This document shows, piece after piece, positions 42,891-51,574 of a stretch of 52,474 nt of DNA (its first letter is position 1; the number at the start of each line of letters is the position of its first letter). The position numbers and the translations under genes were made by a program. The notes beneath the pieces are model-generated. The model made no database searches. It was not told the origin of the DNA and was given only the letters and a program-made list of their open reading frames with translations. The DNA is taken from positions 1-52,474 of the forward strand of contig CALWZG010000037.1 of assembly GCA_944385965.1 (NCBI GenBank). Reading direction: 5' to 3'. Source of the stretch: an uncultured Anaerotruncus sp. (GTDB taxonomy: Bacteria; Bacillota; Clostridia; Oscillospirales; Ruminococcaceae).

Positions 42891-43505
42891 TTAAACCTCC
42901 TCCTTTATCGTTTGGGAAAGTTCCTTGCAGCACAATTCCAGCGCCTGGGGCAGCAGCAGCCATTCGGCCTGCTCCATCACCCGTTTTTGTAAGGTTTCCG
43001 GGGTGTCGCCTTCCTCTACGGGTACCGCCTTTTGAAGCAGGATGCGGCCCCCGTCGGTAATTTCATTCACCAGATGCACCGTGGCCCCGGTGACCTTCAC
43101 CCCTCGCTCCAAAGCCGCCTGATGCACCCGCAGCCCATAAAACCCGTCCCCACAGAAGGAAGGAATCAAGCTGGGATGTACATTGATAATCCGGTCCCGG
43201 TAAGCTTCCAGAACCTTGGGCCCCAGGATGGACAGGAAACCGGCCAGGGTTACAAACTGAATCCCATAAGCCTCCAGGGTTTGCAGAAGGGCCTGGTCAA
43301 AGGCTTGAGAGGTGGGATACTGGGCCCGGCTGACTACGGCAGTGGGAATCCCTGCTGCCTCCGCCCGTTCCAGCGCCTTGACCCCAGGCTTGCTGGAGAT
43401 AACAAGGGACAGGCTGACGCTGGGCAGTTTTCCGGCGGCTTTGGCGTCGATGATGGCTTGCAGGTTGGTTCCCCCGCCGGAAACCAAAACAGCTACCTTT
43501 ACCAC
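42891..43505 (-). CDS. purN: Phosphoribosylglycinamide formyltransferase PurN
   Basis: This 204-residue folate-dependent enzyme formylates GAR. The N-terminal KVAVLVSGGGTNLQAIID and the catalytic INVHPSLIPSF with G-x-H and late GD are all visible. The start is GTG at 43505, inside the end of purM, with GGAGGG about 10 bases upstream; the genes overlap by 7 bases. Confidence 0.95.
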   Translation of the reverse strand: MVKVAVLVSGGGTNLQAIIDAKAAGKLPSVSLSLVISSKPGVKALERAEAAGIPTAVVSRAQYPTSQAFDQALLQTLEAYGIQFVTLAGFLSILGPKVLEAYRDRIINVHPSLIPSFCGDGFYGLRVHQAALERGVKVTGATVHLVNEITDGGRILLQKAVPVEEGDTPETLQKRVMEQAEWLLLPQALELCCKELSQTIKEEV

Positions 43506-44533
43506 AGCTCTACGCCCTCCTCGCCCTTGGCCACCTCACCAAAGAGATAGGCGTCCACGCCCTGCTCCTGCAGAATCTGAACCGCCTGGTCAGCCTGGTC
43601 AGCGGCTACGGTGACACACATGCCAACCCCCATATTGAAGGTGTTGAACATATCCCGCTCAGGAATACCTCCCGCTTTCTGGATGATGGAGAACAGGGGA
43701 GGGGTCTGGATTTTGGCTTTCTCGATGCGGGCGGTAAAGCCAGGAGCCAGAGAACGGGGGATATTCTCATAGAAGCCGCCGCCGGTGATGTGGGAGATAG
43801 CCCGGACCTGAACCTGCTCCAACAGGGCCAGCACCGGCTTTACATAAATGCGGGTGGGTTCCAGCAGGGCCTCTCCAAGGGTCCGGCCCAGGTCGTCATA
43901 ATGTTGGTCCAGACCGCCTTTTTCCACATCAAGCACCTTGCGCACCAGGGAGAATCCATTGGAATGTACCCCGGAGGAGGGGAGGGCGATTAAAGCGTCC
44001 CCAGCCTGCATGCTGGTGTTGTCCAAAATCTTGGATTTGTCCACCACACCTACGGTAAAGCCCGCCAAGTCATACTCGTCCTCTGGGTAGAAGCCGGGCA
44101 TCTCAGCGGTTTCACCGCCAATCAGGGCGCACCCGGATTGGACGCAACCCTCCGCCACGCCGGAGACAATCTGTGCTACCCGCTCGGGGACATTTTTGCC
44201 CACCGCTACATAATCCAGGAAAAACTGAGGCTTGGCGCCGCAGCAGATAACATCGTTGACACACATAGCCACACAGTCGATACCCACCGTATCATGTTTG
44301 TCCATCAGGAAGGCAAGTTTCAGCTTGGTGCCAACCCCGTCCGTACCAGAAACCAATACCGGCCGCTGAATGTTGGTCAGGTCCAGCTCAAACAATCCGC
44401 CGAACCCTCCGATGCCGCTGAGAACCCCGCTGGTCATGGTGCGGGCCACATGGCTTTTCATCAGCTCCACCGCCCGGTATCCGGCGGTAATATCCACTCC
44501 CGCGGCCTTATAGCTGGCGCTTTCGCTTTTCAT
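43499..44533 (-). CDS. purM: Phosphoribosylformylglycinamidine cyclo-ligase
   Basis: This 344-residue ATP-dependent enzyme makes AIR from FGAM. The motifs SGTDGVGTKLKLAF, GCALIGGETAEMPGFY and ISHITGGGFYENIPR are typical. It overlaps purF by 4 bases and purN by 7, showing tight coupling. Confidence 0.96.
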   Translation of the reverse strand: MKSESASYKAAGVDITAGYRAVELMKSHVARTMTSGVLSGIGGFGGLFELDLTNIQRPVLVSGTDGVGTKLKLAFLMDKHDTVGIDCVAMCVNDVICCGAKPQFFLDYVAVGKNVPERVAQIVSGVAEGCVQSGCALIGGETAEMPGFYPEDEYDLAGFTVGVVDKSKILDNTSMQAGDALIALPSSGVHSNGFSLVRKVLDVEKGGLDQHYDDLGRTLGEALLEPTRIYVKPVLALLEQVQVRAISHITGGGFYENIPRSLAPGFTARIEKAKIQTPPLFSIIQKAGGIPERDMFNTFNMGVGMCVTVAADQADQAVQILQEQGVDAYLFGEVAKGEEGVELW

Positions 44534-45984
44534 TGCTTTGCCTCCTTCTTTTTCTGTCCAATTTTCTGCTCAAATTTGGATTTCTGGGCTTTGGCCGGTG
44601 GGTCCATAGGATAGTGGCCGGTAAAGCAGCCGTTGCAGAACCCACATTTGCTGTTGTCAGCCAGCTTGTCCAGATAATCCACGTTCAGGTACCCGATGGA
44701 ATCCACCCCGATGATTTCACGGATTTCCTCTACTGTATGATTGTGGGCAATCAGATGGTCGGTAGAGTCGATGTCGGTGCCGAAATAACAAGGGAATTTG
44801 AAGGGAGGGGCGGAAAGCCGTACATGAACCTCTGTGGCCCCTGCTTCCCGCAGCAGCTGGACAATGCGGGCAATGGTGGTCCCCCGCACGATGCTGTCAT
44901 CCACCAGAATCACCCGTTTTCCCTTTACGGTGGAGGAAACGGTGTTCAATTTGATGCGCACAGCGTTTTCCCGCTGTTTCTGGCCCGGCTGAATAAAGGT
45001 GCGGCCAATATATTTATTCTTGATAAATCCCACCCCATATGGGATGCCGCTTTGCTTGGAGTAGCCCAGGGCGGCGTCCAAACCGGAGTCCGGCACGCCG
45101 ATGACCACATCCGCTTGGACAGGATGCTCCAGGGCCAGAAATGCCCCAGCCCGCTGCCGGGCGGTATGGACACAGGAACCATCTACCACCGAGTCTGGGC
45201 GGGCGAAATAAATGAACTCAAAAACACAGGCGGCGGTCCGCTCCTGGCAATGGCTGGTGTCGCTTTCCAGCCCCTTGTCGCTGATGACCAGGATTTCCCC
45301 TGGCCGTATATCCCGGACGAAGGTGGCACCTAGGGTATCCAGAGCGCAGCTTTCGCTGGCCACCACATAACCGTCCCCCAGCTGCCCCAGACACAGGGGA
45401 CGGAATCCGAAGGGGTCCCTGACAGCGATAAGCTTTTTGGGACTCATAATCACCAGGGAATAGGCACCCCGAATCCGGTCCATGGCCTGGCTGATAGCGG
45501 CTTGGATAGAAGGGGAAGTAATCCGCTCCTTGGTGATGGTGTAGGCGATGACCTCTGTATCAGATGTGGTGTGGAAGATGGCTCCTCCCAGCTCCAGCTC
45601 CTCCCGTAGCTCAGCGGCGTTGACCAGGTTGCCGTTATGAGCCAGGGCCATGCCGCCTTTGATATGTTTGATGACCAAAGGCTGGGCGTTGTCCCGGTGC
45701 TGGCTGCCGGTGGTGGCGTATCTGCAATGACCAATGGCCATTCCGCCCCGGGGCAGCTTTTGCAGCACATCTTTGGTAAACACCTCGTTGACCAGCCCTA
45801 CATCCTTATAACCGCTGATGACCCCATCATCATTCACCGCGATGCCGCAGCTTTCCTGTCCCCGATGCTGGAGGGCGTACAAGGCGTGATAGGTGTCCAA
45901 AACCACGTCCTCCTCCGGGTCAGGTGTAAAAATTCCAAACACGCCGCATTCTTCGTGCAGCTTATCAAAAATTTCTTCTTTCAT
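44530..45984 (-). CDS. purF: Amidophosphoribosyltransferase PurF
   Basis: This 484-residue enzyme catalyses the committed step, PRPP plus glutamine to phosphoribosylamine. The glutaminase nucleophile is the Cys in HEECGVFGIF at residue 13, so a 12-residue propeptide must be cleaved, as in other Firmicute PurF. The PRTase loop is VILVDDSIVRGTT. Cysteines near the C-terminus (CGFCNGCFTG) fit the 4Fe-4S form. Start ATG 45984 follows AGGAGT. It is separated from purC by a 95-base spacer with a hairpin. Confidence 0.95.
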   Translation of the reverse strand: MKEEIFDKLHEECGVFGIFTPDPEEDVVLDTYHALYALQHRGQESCGIAVNDDGVISGYKDVGLVNEVFTKDVLQKLPRGGMAIGHCRYATTGSQHRDNAQPLVIKHIKGGMALAHNGNLVNAAELREELELGGAIFHTTSDTEVIAYTITKERITSPSIQAAISQAMDRIRGAYSLVIMSPKKLIAVRDPFGFRPLCLGQLGDGYVVASESCALDTLGATFVRDIRPGEILVISDKGLESDTSHCQERTAACVFEFIYFARPDSVVDGSCVHTARQRAGAFLALEHPVQADVVIGVPDSGLDAALGYSKQSGIPYGVGFIKNKYIGRTFIQPGQKQRENAVRIKLNTVSSTVKGKRVILVDDSIVRGTTIARIVQLLREAGATEVHVRLSAPPFKFPCYFGTDIDSTDHLIAHNHTVEEIREIIGVDSIGYLNVDYLDKLADNSKCGFCNGCFTGHYPMDPPAKAQKSKFEQKIGQKKKEAKQ

Positions 45985-46030
45985 CTTGACTCCTATCCAC
46001 TCACAACCATTGCTTTGGTGAAAAATCAAG

Positions 46031-46058
46031 GGTTGGCCCCACCTCAGCGGAGCCAACC
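46031..46058 (-). terminator. Hairpin in the purC-purF spacer
   Basis: On the minus strand GGTTGGC pairs with GCCAACC around a 14-base loop with partial inner pairing, followed by CTTGATTTTT. It may partly terminate or stabilise the message between purC and purF. The plus-strand 13-mer CCTCAGCGGAGCC within it also occurs at 47643-47655. Confidence 0.5.
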
Positions 46059-46079
46059 ACAGTATTCACGACGGAACAA

Positions 46080-46790
46080 TTATTCTCCCATTAAACGCTT
46101 CATGATTTCATGGTAAGCATCCTCAACGCCGCCCATATCCCGGCGGAAGCGGTCTTTATCCAGTTTTTCCTTGGTGACGCTGTCCCAGAACCGGCAGGTG
46201 TCCGGGCTGATTTCGTCCGCCAGCACAATGGTACCGTCGCTCAAACGTCCAAATTCCAGCTTGAAGTCAATCAGCTCAATGTTCAGGTCCTTCAGGTAGG
46301 CGGTGAGGATTTCATTGACTTTCAAAGCGTAGGAAGCGATTAAGGACATTTCCTCCTGGCTGGCCCATCCCATGGCGGCAATGTGATACTCATTGACCAT
46401 AGGGTCACCCAGAGCGTCATCCTTATAACAATATTCCAGAACGGTTTTGCCCAGCTTGGTTCCCTCCGGCAGCCCCAGGCGCTTGGCAAGAGAACCCGCG
46501 GCGATGTTGCGGACAATTACCTCCAGAGGAACGATGGAAACCTTTTTCACCAGGGTTTCCCGGTCGGACAGCTCCTCCACAAAATGGGTGGGGATGCCCT
46601 CCTTTTCCAAAAGCCGCATCAGGTGGTTGGTGACCCGGTTGTTGATAACCCCTTTGCCCACAATGGTTCCTTTTTTCAGACCGTTCAGAGCGGTGGCGTC
46701 ATCCTTATAATCCACAATATAGAGTTCAGGGTCCTCAGTTTTGAATACTTTTTTGGCTTTTCCTTCATAAAGCTGTTCCAATTTTTTCAT
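46080..46790 (-). CDS. purC: SAICAR synthetase
   Basis: This 236-residue ATP-dependent enzyme joins aspartate to CAIR. The N-terminus [18 protein letters not shown] and the motifs [30 protein letters not shown] and [14 protein letters not shown] are family hallmarks. I chose ATG 46790 because AAAGGAG is about 8 bases upstream. Confidence 0.96.
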   Translation of the reverse strand: MKKLEQLYEGKAKKVFKTEDPELYIVDYKDDATALNGLKKGTIVGKGVINNRVTNHLMRLLEKEGIPTHFVEELSDRETLVKKVSIVPLEVIVRNIAAGSLAKRLGLPEGTKLGKTVLEYCYKDDALGDPMVNEYHIAAMGWASQEEMSLIASYALKVNEILTAYLKDLNIELIDFKLEFGRLSDGTIVLADEISPDTCRFWDSVTKEKLDKDRFRRDMGGVEDAYHEIMKRLMGE

Positions 46791-46843
46791 AAATGCTTCT
46801 CCTTTATTTTTTAGATTCAAGTGTTCAGTTTGTTTTGACATCT

Positions 46844-47338
46844 TTAAAGGGAGGACTGGAGTTTTTTATCCTTTTCCAGAACCGCTTTGGTCATTTCCTC
46901 CCGCATCTGGTCCAGCCGCAGAGCCAGGTCCGCGTTTTGTACCGCCAAAATCTGAGCGGCCAGCAGAGCGGCGTTCTGGGCCCCATCAATGGCCACGGTG
47001 GCCACAGGAATTCCGCCGGGCATCTGAACGGTGGACAGCAGAGCATCCAATCCATCCAGAGTGGAGGATTTAATGGGCAGCCCAATCACCGGCAGGGTGG
47101 TGTGGGCCGCCAGCACACCGGCCAGATGGGCGGCTTTTCCTGCGGCGGCGATAATGGCTCCAAACCCATTGGACCGGGCGGACCGGGCGAAGGAGCTGGC
47201 TGCCTCAGGCGTGCGGTGGGCGCTCATCACATGGGTTTCAACGGGAATGCCAAGTTCCCGCAGCTGTTTGATAGCCTTTTCCACCACAGGCAGGTCACTG
47301 TCGCTGCCCATAATAACCGCTACTTTTTTCTGTTCCAT
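46844..47338 (-). CDS. purE: N5-CAIR mutase / AIR carboxylase PurE
   Basis: This 164-residue protein has the class PurE signature [14 protein letters not shown] and [10 protein letters not shown], plus [15 protein letters not shown] and [11 protein letters not shown]. No purK is next to it, so it may act as a PurE type using CO2 directly or rely on a purK elsewhere. It is the first enzyme gene of the purine operon, preceded by a leader with a small ORF and hairpin. Confidence 0.95.
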   Translation of the reverse strand: MEQKKVAVIMGSDSDLPVVEKAIKQLRELGIPVETHVMSAHRTPEAASSFARSARSNGFGAIIAAAGKAAHLAGVLAAHTTLPVIGLPIKSSTLDGLDALLSTVQMPGGIPVATVAIDGAQNAALLAAQILAVQNADLALRLDQMREEMTKAVLEKDKKLQSSL

Positions 47339-47392
47339 ATAGTTTCCCCTTTTTTATTGTACTTGTTGCAGGTCTTGAATAAAATCAAAAGA

Positions 47393-47418
47393 GCATGGTG
47401 CGAGAGTCTGCACCATGC
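47393..47418 (-). terminator. Terminator-like hairpin in the purE leader (possible attenuator)
   Basis: On the minus strand GCATGGTGC and GCACCATGC pair perfectly around 8 bases, followed by TCTTTTGATTTT. It lies between the leader ORF and purE with only one visible promoter upstream, so transcripts must read through it to reach purE. Confidence 0.75.
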
Positions 47419-47424
47419 CCATAC

Positions 47425-47556
47425 CTAGCAAACCATTTTCAGTTTCTTCCGTCGGCCAAACCCACCCCGGGCTTGTCCCACATTTACACACATTCCTCGG
47501 GAGAAGATGCACAGCGGGCGGGAAAAACAGCAGCGTGTCTGACCGGTCGTTCCCAT
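47425..47556 (-). CDS. Small Cys-rich leader ORF upstream of purE
   Basis: This ORF of 43 codons has a near-ideal ribosome site: AGGAGAGGAGG, 7 bases before ATG 47556. The peptide carries five cysteines (residues 9, 10, 16, 23 and 43) and a basic stretch, GRRKKLK, near its end. It stops 7 bases before a terminator-like hairpin and lies just after a strong promoter. I recognise no family. It may be a leader peptide whose translation governs read-through into purE, or a small stand-alone protein. An overlapping frame at 47563 starts too close to the ribosome site to be favoured. Confidence 0.55.
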   Translation of the reverse strand: MGTTGQTRCCFSRPLCIFSRGMCVNVGQARGGFGRRKKLKMVC

Positions 47557-47587
47557 AACGCATCCTCCTCTCCTATCGAATAAACTT

Positions 47588-47616
47588 ATCATATCGGTTT
47601 TGAGAATGAAAAGCAA
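47588..47616 (-). promoter_or_regulatory. Promoter of the purine operon
   Basis: On the minus strand TTGCTT and TATGAT are spaced by 17 bases. The -10 ends about 30 bases before the leader ORF start. I could not identify a PurBox or purine riboswitch. Confidence 0.75.
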
Positions 47617-47825
47617 TACACAAAATTTTAAAAAAAGTTTCTCCTCAGCGGAGCCTTTTTGGAGGATAATACCGTTAGTCATTCCAATCCAAGGTGAAAC
47701 GTGAGCCGGTTGAGCGACTAAGAGCAGGATAGCAAGGAAAAAATTTTTATACTTTTCTTATTTTATACCATCCCATATCAGTCAAGAGACAGAGCGTGAA
47801 ACAGTTTGTGGAAGAAGCATATTAG

Positions 47826-47987
47826 ATGAAACCAGTGGTACAGTCCATGAATATAGTGGAAAAGAGAAATTTCTGTTATAATGAGCATGACACACTTGAC
47901 CATAGAAAGAGATTGAACTCTTATGATTTGTATAATGCTGCCGCTGATGTTGATGTATTTTATAGTACCGAATGTAAAGAGTGGTAA
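47826..47987 (+). CDS. Possible small ORF or gene remnant
   Basis: A frame of 53 codons (MKPVVQSMNIVEKRN at the start, LYNAAADVDVFYSTECKEW at the end) has protein-like composition, but only a weak GGAAGAAG ribosome site. The frame upstream of it (47714-47881) is also open in another register with no start, hinting at the 3' end of a decayed larger gene. No family is recognised. Because a small unknown gene follows, a toxin-end/immunity arrangement is possible but unsupported. Confidence 0.3.
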   Translation: MKPVVQSMNIVEKRNFCYNEHDTLDHRKRLNSYDLYNAAADVDVFYSTECKEW

Positions 47988-48103
47988 GGCTGCCTCTGTT
48001 GAAGAATGGACATAGGTATAGCCACTCACCTCGTTCCCACCTCTGGAGATATGATGCCAAACGAATAGGCAGCGAATGAGGAAGAATGAAGGAGAGGATC
48101 AAT

Positions 48104-48487
48104 ATGGGCGATATTCGCGATGGAGTGATTGTCATATCGGGTGAATTAACAATTTATCCAGGTTTTTCATTTGACCAGTTTAAGCGTACAAAATTTTACA
48201 AGAATCAGGATGGAGTAAGAATTATTTATTTAGATGAACGGCAGATGATTGACAATCGAGCCTATCTTATAAGTTTAATTTTCAGGCATGGAAGGCTCTA
48301 TATGCTTTCTTTAATATGTTGTGACAAAGAATTTTCAGAAATTGACGAGCCAAAAAGAAAAATATTACATGATCATATATTAAGGGAGTTTAAGATTAGG
48401 CCGCAGGAGCAATTCAGTTGGGGAAAAATATCTTCGGATTATGATGCCAGGGGGAATGTAAGCAGTATCAACATTGTATATTTTTAA
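48104..48487 (+). CDS. Hypothetical protein
   Basis: This 127-residue protein is unrecognised. It is of mixed charge with alternating hydrophobic segments (GVIVISGELTIYPGF; YLISLIFRHGRLYMLSLICC) suggesting a small beta-rich fold, and no signal peptide or membrane helix. ATG 48104 has AAGGAGAGG about 7 bases upstream; an in-frame ATG at 48086 does not. The codon use is AT-richer than in the flanking pur and his operons, which may indicate acquisition. Its size and setting after a possible gene remnant would fit an orphan immunity protein, but this is speculation. Confidence 0.6.
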   Translation: MGDIRDGVIVISGELTIYPGFSFDQFKRTKFYKNQDGVRIIYLDERQMIDNRAYLISLIFRHGRLYMLSLICCDKEFSEIDEPKRKILHDHILREFKIRPQEQFSWGKISSDYDARGNVSSINIVYF

Positions 48488-48711
48488 TTTGCGGGCGGCT
48501 GATTAAAATGCAGCGAACGTCCTGGGTCAAAATTCTGGAAAGCTTCTTACTTTGGGGAAAAATCCGCCCTTTTTCCTGTTTTCCAACAAGCCCTAAAAAA
48601 TTTTATTTCACCCCTTTTCTTTTTCAGAATAGTATGCTATCATTGCTTTAGTAATTTATAACGCTATCAAAGTAAAATGTAATTGCGAATCGAAAGAAAG
48701 AGGTTTGTGGT

Positions 48712-50295
48712 ATGTGTTTGGAGTTTGAGCAGCTGAATCCCCAGGATTTGATTCCTCTGCGGTTAGGTCTCCTGTATGAGCGGGGCGGCTATCAAAAGTA
48801 TCGGATGAGCCGATTTGAGGCGTACAGTCTCTATCAGGAAAATCAAGGGTTTCTGCCCAGCAGCCAGGTAATTACCTTTACCGATTTGGATGGGCAGCTG
48901 CTGGCCCTGAAGCCGGATGTGACCCTGAGCATCGCCAAAAACGCCCAGCCCCAGCCAGGGGAATGTAAAAAATATTACTACTCGGAAAATGTGTATCGTC
49001 CCAGCCAGGAGAGCCACGCTTTTCAGGAAATCAGCCAGATGGGCCTGGAATGTATCGGGGCGGTGGATGCCCAAACGATGGCCCAGAACGTAAATTTGGC
49101 CCTGGAAAGCTTAGGGACCCTTGGGGGAGAGGGTGCTTTGATTGTGGGGCATATGGGCTTTGTGACCGGACTTTTGGACGCGGTGGGAGTTCCTCAGGAA
49201 CTGCGGGCCGCTGTTTTGGAGGGTATCCGGGATAAGCGGACCCATGAGCTGCGCCGTTCCTGTGGGCAGGGAGGGCTGTCAGAGGCTGGCGCCCGGTCTC
49301 TGTGCCGCCTGGTGGAGCTGGGAGGCCAGTGGGAGCAGGTGCTGGAACAGGCCAAAGCGCTGGCCATTACCCCTTGTCTGGGAAAAGCGCTGGCAGAGTT
49401 GGAACAGCTTTACGCTGTCCTGCATCCAACCGAAAAAATCCAAATTCGGCTGGACTTGTCCTTGGTAAATGATATACAATATTATAATGGACTGGTATTT
49501 CAGGGGTATCTGGCGGGCCTGCCCCGTCCCATTTTGCAGGGAGGACGTTATGACCCGCTGGCTGCCCGGTTTTCTCCAGGGGCCAAAGCCATCGGCTTTG
49601 CCTTGTATCTCAATGAGCTGTCCCAGTCCAGAGGGCCTCAGGAAGCTTCCAAAGGGGCCAGTCCGGAGTTTCTCAATATCGCCCTGCCAAAGGGAAGGCT
49701 TGGGGAAAAGGTATACAAACTTTTGTCGGAAAGCGGCTATGGATGTGAGGAGGATTTCTCCAATTCCCGCAAGCTGACGGTGGAAAATCCCCAGGCAGGG
49801 GTTCGCTACTTCTGGGTGAAGCCCAGTGATGTGGCCATTTATGTGGAGCATGGGGCGGCGGACATCGGCATTGTTGGAAAGGATGTGCTGGACGAGAGCC
49901 GGGCGGATGTATATGAGCTGCTGGATACCGGTCTGGGACGCTGTCAGATGTGTGTGGCGGGCCCAAAAGGGTTCCAGGAGAATACCGGCCGTACTCTGCG
50001 GGTGGCTACCAAGTTCCCCAACATCGCCAAACGGTATTACGGGACCCAGGCCAGGGATATTGACATCATCAAGCTGAATGGTTCCATCGAGCTGGCACCG
50101 TTGGTGGGCCTTTCCGATGTAATTGTGGATATTGTGGAGACAGGTACCACCCTGCGGGAGAACGGGCTGGAGGTGCTGAAAAGCTTTCTGCCAATCAGCG
50201 CCCGGCTGATTGCCAATAAGTCCAGCTATCAATTTAAACGGGACGCCATTGATTCTATGATGCGAAAGATGTTCGAGGTGACAAACCATGATTAA
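48712..50295 (+). CDS. hisZG: Fused ATP phosphoribosyltransferase: HisZ regulatory domain + short-form HisG
   Basis: This 527-residue fusion catalyses the first step of histidine synthesis, ATP plus PRPP to phosphoribosyl-ATP. Residues 1 to about 312 are the HisZ domain, a histidyl-tRNA-synthetase-like regulatory subunit (FTDLDGQLLALKPDVTLSIA; PILQGGRYDPLA). After a short linker (QEASKGASPEF) residues 320-527 are the short HisG (LNIALPKGRLGEKVYKLL; GAADIGIVGKDVLDE; IVETGTTLRENGL). The two are normally separate polypeptides forming a hetero-octamer; here they are one frame with no stop. It overlaps hisD by 8 bases. No T-box is visible upstream. Confidence 0.93.
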   Translation: MCLEFEQLNPQDLIPLRLGLLYERGGYQKYRMSRFEAYSLYQENQGFLPSSQVITFTDLDGQLLALKPDVTLSIAKNAQPQPGECKKYYYSENVYRPSQESHAFQEISQMGLECIGAVDAQTMAQNVNLALESLGTLGGEGALIVGHMGFVTGLLDAVGVPQELRAAVLEGIRDKRTHELRRSCGQGGLSEAGARSLCRLVELGGQWEQVLEQAKALAITPCLGKALAELEQLYAVLHPTEKIQIRLDLSLVNDIQYYNGLVFQGYLAGLPRPILQGGRYDPLAARFSPGAKAIGFALYLNELSQSRGPQEASKGASPEFLNIALPKGRLGEKVYKLLSESGYGCEEDFSNSRKLTVENPQAGVRYFWVKPSDVAIYVEHGAADIGIVGKDVLDESRADVYELLDTGLGRCQMCVAGPKGFQENTGRTLRVATKFPNIAKRYYGTQARDIDIIKLNGSIELAPLVGLSDVIVDIVETGTTLRENGLEVLKSFLPISARLIANKSSYQFKRDAIDSMMRKMFEVTNHD

Positions 50296-51574
50296 GCTAT
50301 ATGAGTTTGACGCTCTGCGCCCTGAGGAAATCCTGAACCGGGACCTTCGGGCGGAGAAGGATGTGGAGCGGACGGTGGAGGAGATTCTGAGCAAGGTCCG
50401 TGAGGAAGGGGACCAGGCTCTGCTCTGGTACGCTGAGAAGTTTGACCACGCCCGGTTAGAAAGCTTGCTGGTTACCCAACAGGAGATGGATGAGGCATAC
50501 GCCGGGATGGATAAGGAATTTTTGGATACCCTGGAGCAGGCGGCGGCTAATATTCAGGCATTTCATAAACGACAGCTCCATCAGAACTTCATCATCAACG
50601 AGAAGGACGGGGTCATACTGGGGCAGAAGTACACCCCAATTGAACGGGTGGGAGTGTATGTGCCTGGGGGGACCGCCAGCTATCCCAGCACCGTTTTGAT
50701 GGATGTGATTCCCGCTAAACTGGCTGGGGTCTCCCAGATTGTGATGGTGACCCCGCCCTCCGCTGATGGAACCATCAACCCCGCTATTCTGGCGGCGGCC
50801 CGGGTAGCGGGTGTGACCCAGGTCTTTAAAACCGGCGGCGCCCAGGCGGTGGCGGCGCTGGCCTATGGAACTGAGAGTGTACCCAGGGTGGATAAAATCG
50901 TAGGCCCCGGTAATGTTTACGTGGCCACCGCCAAACGGAAGGTATATGGGTTGGTGGACATTGATATGATTGCTGGACCCAGTGAGATTTTGGTGCTGGC
51001 GGATGGCTCCTGCAATCCCGCTTGGGTGGCAGCCGACCTGCTCAGCCAGGCGGAGCATGACCGTTTGGCATCTGCGGTTCTGGTCACCGACAGCCGCCAG
51101 CTGGCCCAGCGGGTTCAGGAGGAGCTGGAAAGGCAGATTCCGGCCCTGCCCCGAGGGGAAATCGCCAGGGAGAGCATTGACACCAACGGGAAAATTATTG
51201 TTACCGACAGTTTGGAGAAGGCGGTGGAGGCCGCCAATCTGATTGCCCCGGAGCATCTGGAAATCTGTGTGGACGACCCCTTCCGGCTGCTGAACAACGT
51301 GCGAAACGCTGGCAGCATTTTCTTGGGTAAGCATGCTCCAGAAGCCTTGGGGGATTATTTCGCCGGCCCTAACCACACCCTTCCCACCAGCGGCACAGCC
51401 CGCTTTTCCAGTCCCTTGTCGGTGGATGATTTTGTGAAAAAGTCCAGCTTCCTGTACTATACCCATGAGGCGTTGGGCAAGGTGAAGGACCAGGTGGCGC
51501 TGTTCGCCCAGCGGGAGGGGCTTCAGGCCCATGCCAGAAGCGTCACCATCCGTTTTGAGGAGGACAAGCAATGA
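50288..51574 (+). CDS. hisD: Histidinol dehydrogenase
   Basis: This 428-residue zinc enzyme oxidises histidinol to histidine in two NAD-dependent steps. The motifs GVYVPGGTASYPSTVLM, the long MIAGPSEILVLAD and SQAEHDRLASAVLVT with zinc-binding Gln and His, and GPNHTLPTSGTARFSS are intact. It overlaps hisZG by 8 bases and hisC by 4 (ATGA), so it is part of one operon. Confidence 0.96.
   Translation: MIKLYEFDALRPEEILNRDLRAEKDVERTVEEILSKVREEGDQALLWYAEKFDHARLESLLVTQQEMDEAYAGMDKEFLDTLEQAAANIQAFHKRQLHQNFIINEKDGVILGQKYTPIERVGVYVPGGTASYPSTVLMDVIPAKLAGVSQIVMVTPPSADGTINPAILAAARVAGVTQVFKTGGAQAVAALAYGTESVPRVDKIVGPGNVYVATAKRKVYGLVDIDMIAGPSEILVLADGSCNPAWVAADLLSQAEHDRLASAVLVTDSRQLAQRVQEELERQIPALPRGEIARESIDTNGKIIVTDSLEKAVEAANLIAPEHLEICVDDPFRLLNNVRNAGSIFLGKHAPEALGDYFAGPNHTLPTSGTARFSSPLSVDDFVKKSSFLYYTHEALGKVKDQVALFAQREGLQAHARSVTIRFEEDKQ

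Larger units (their letters stand above)
47557..48103. other. Intergenic region between the purine operon and the hypothetical gene at 48104
   Basis: The left part holds the purE promoter (47588-47616) and a small stem at 47641-47653 (CTCC/GGAG then CCTTTTT). From 47714 to 48000 the plus strand looks like weakly preserved coding sequence, including a 53-codon frame listed separately. I see no tRNA, riboswitch or repeat array. Confidence 0.45.

Noticed and set aside
48488..48711. A T-box leader before the histidine operon
   Set aside because: I find no TGGNACCGCG-type T-box sequence and no terminator hairpin in the 224 bases upstream of hisZG.
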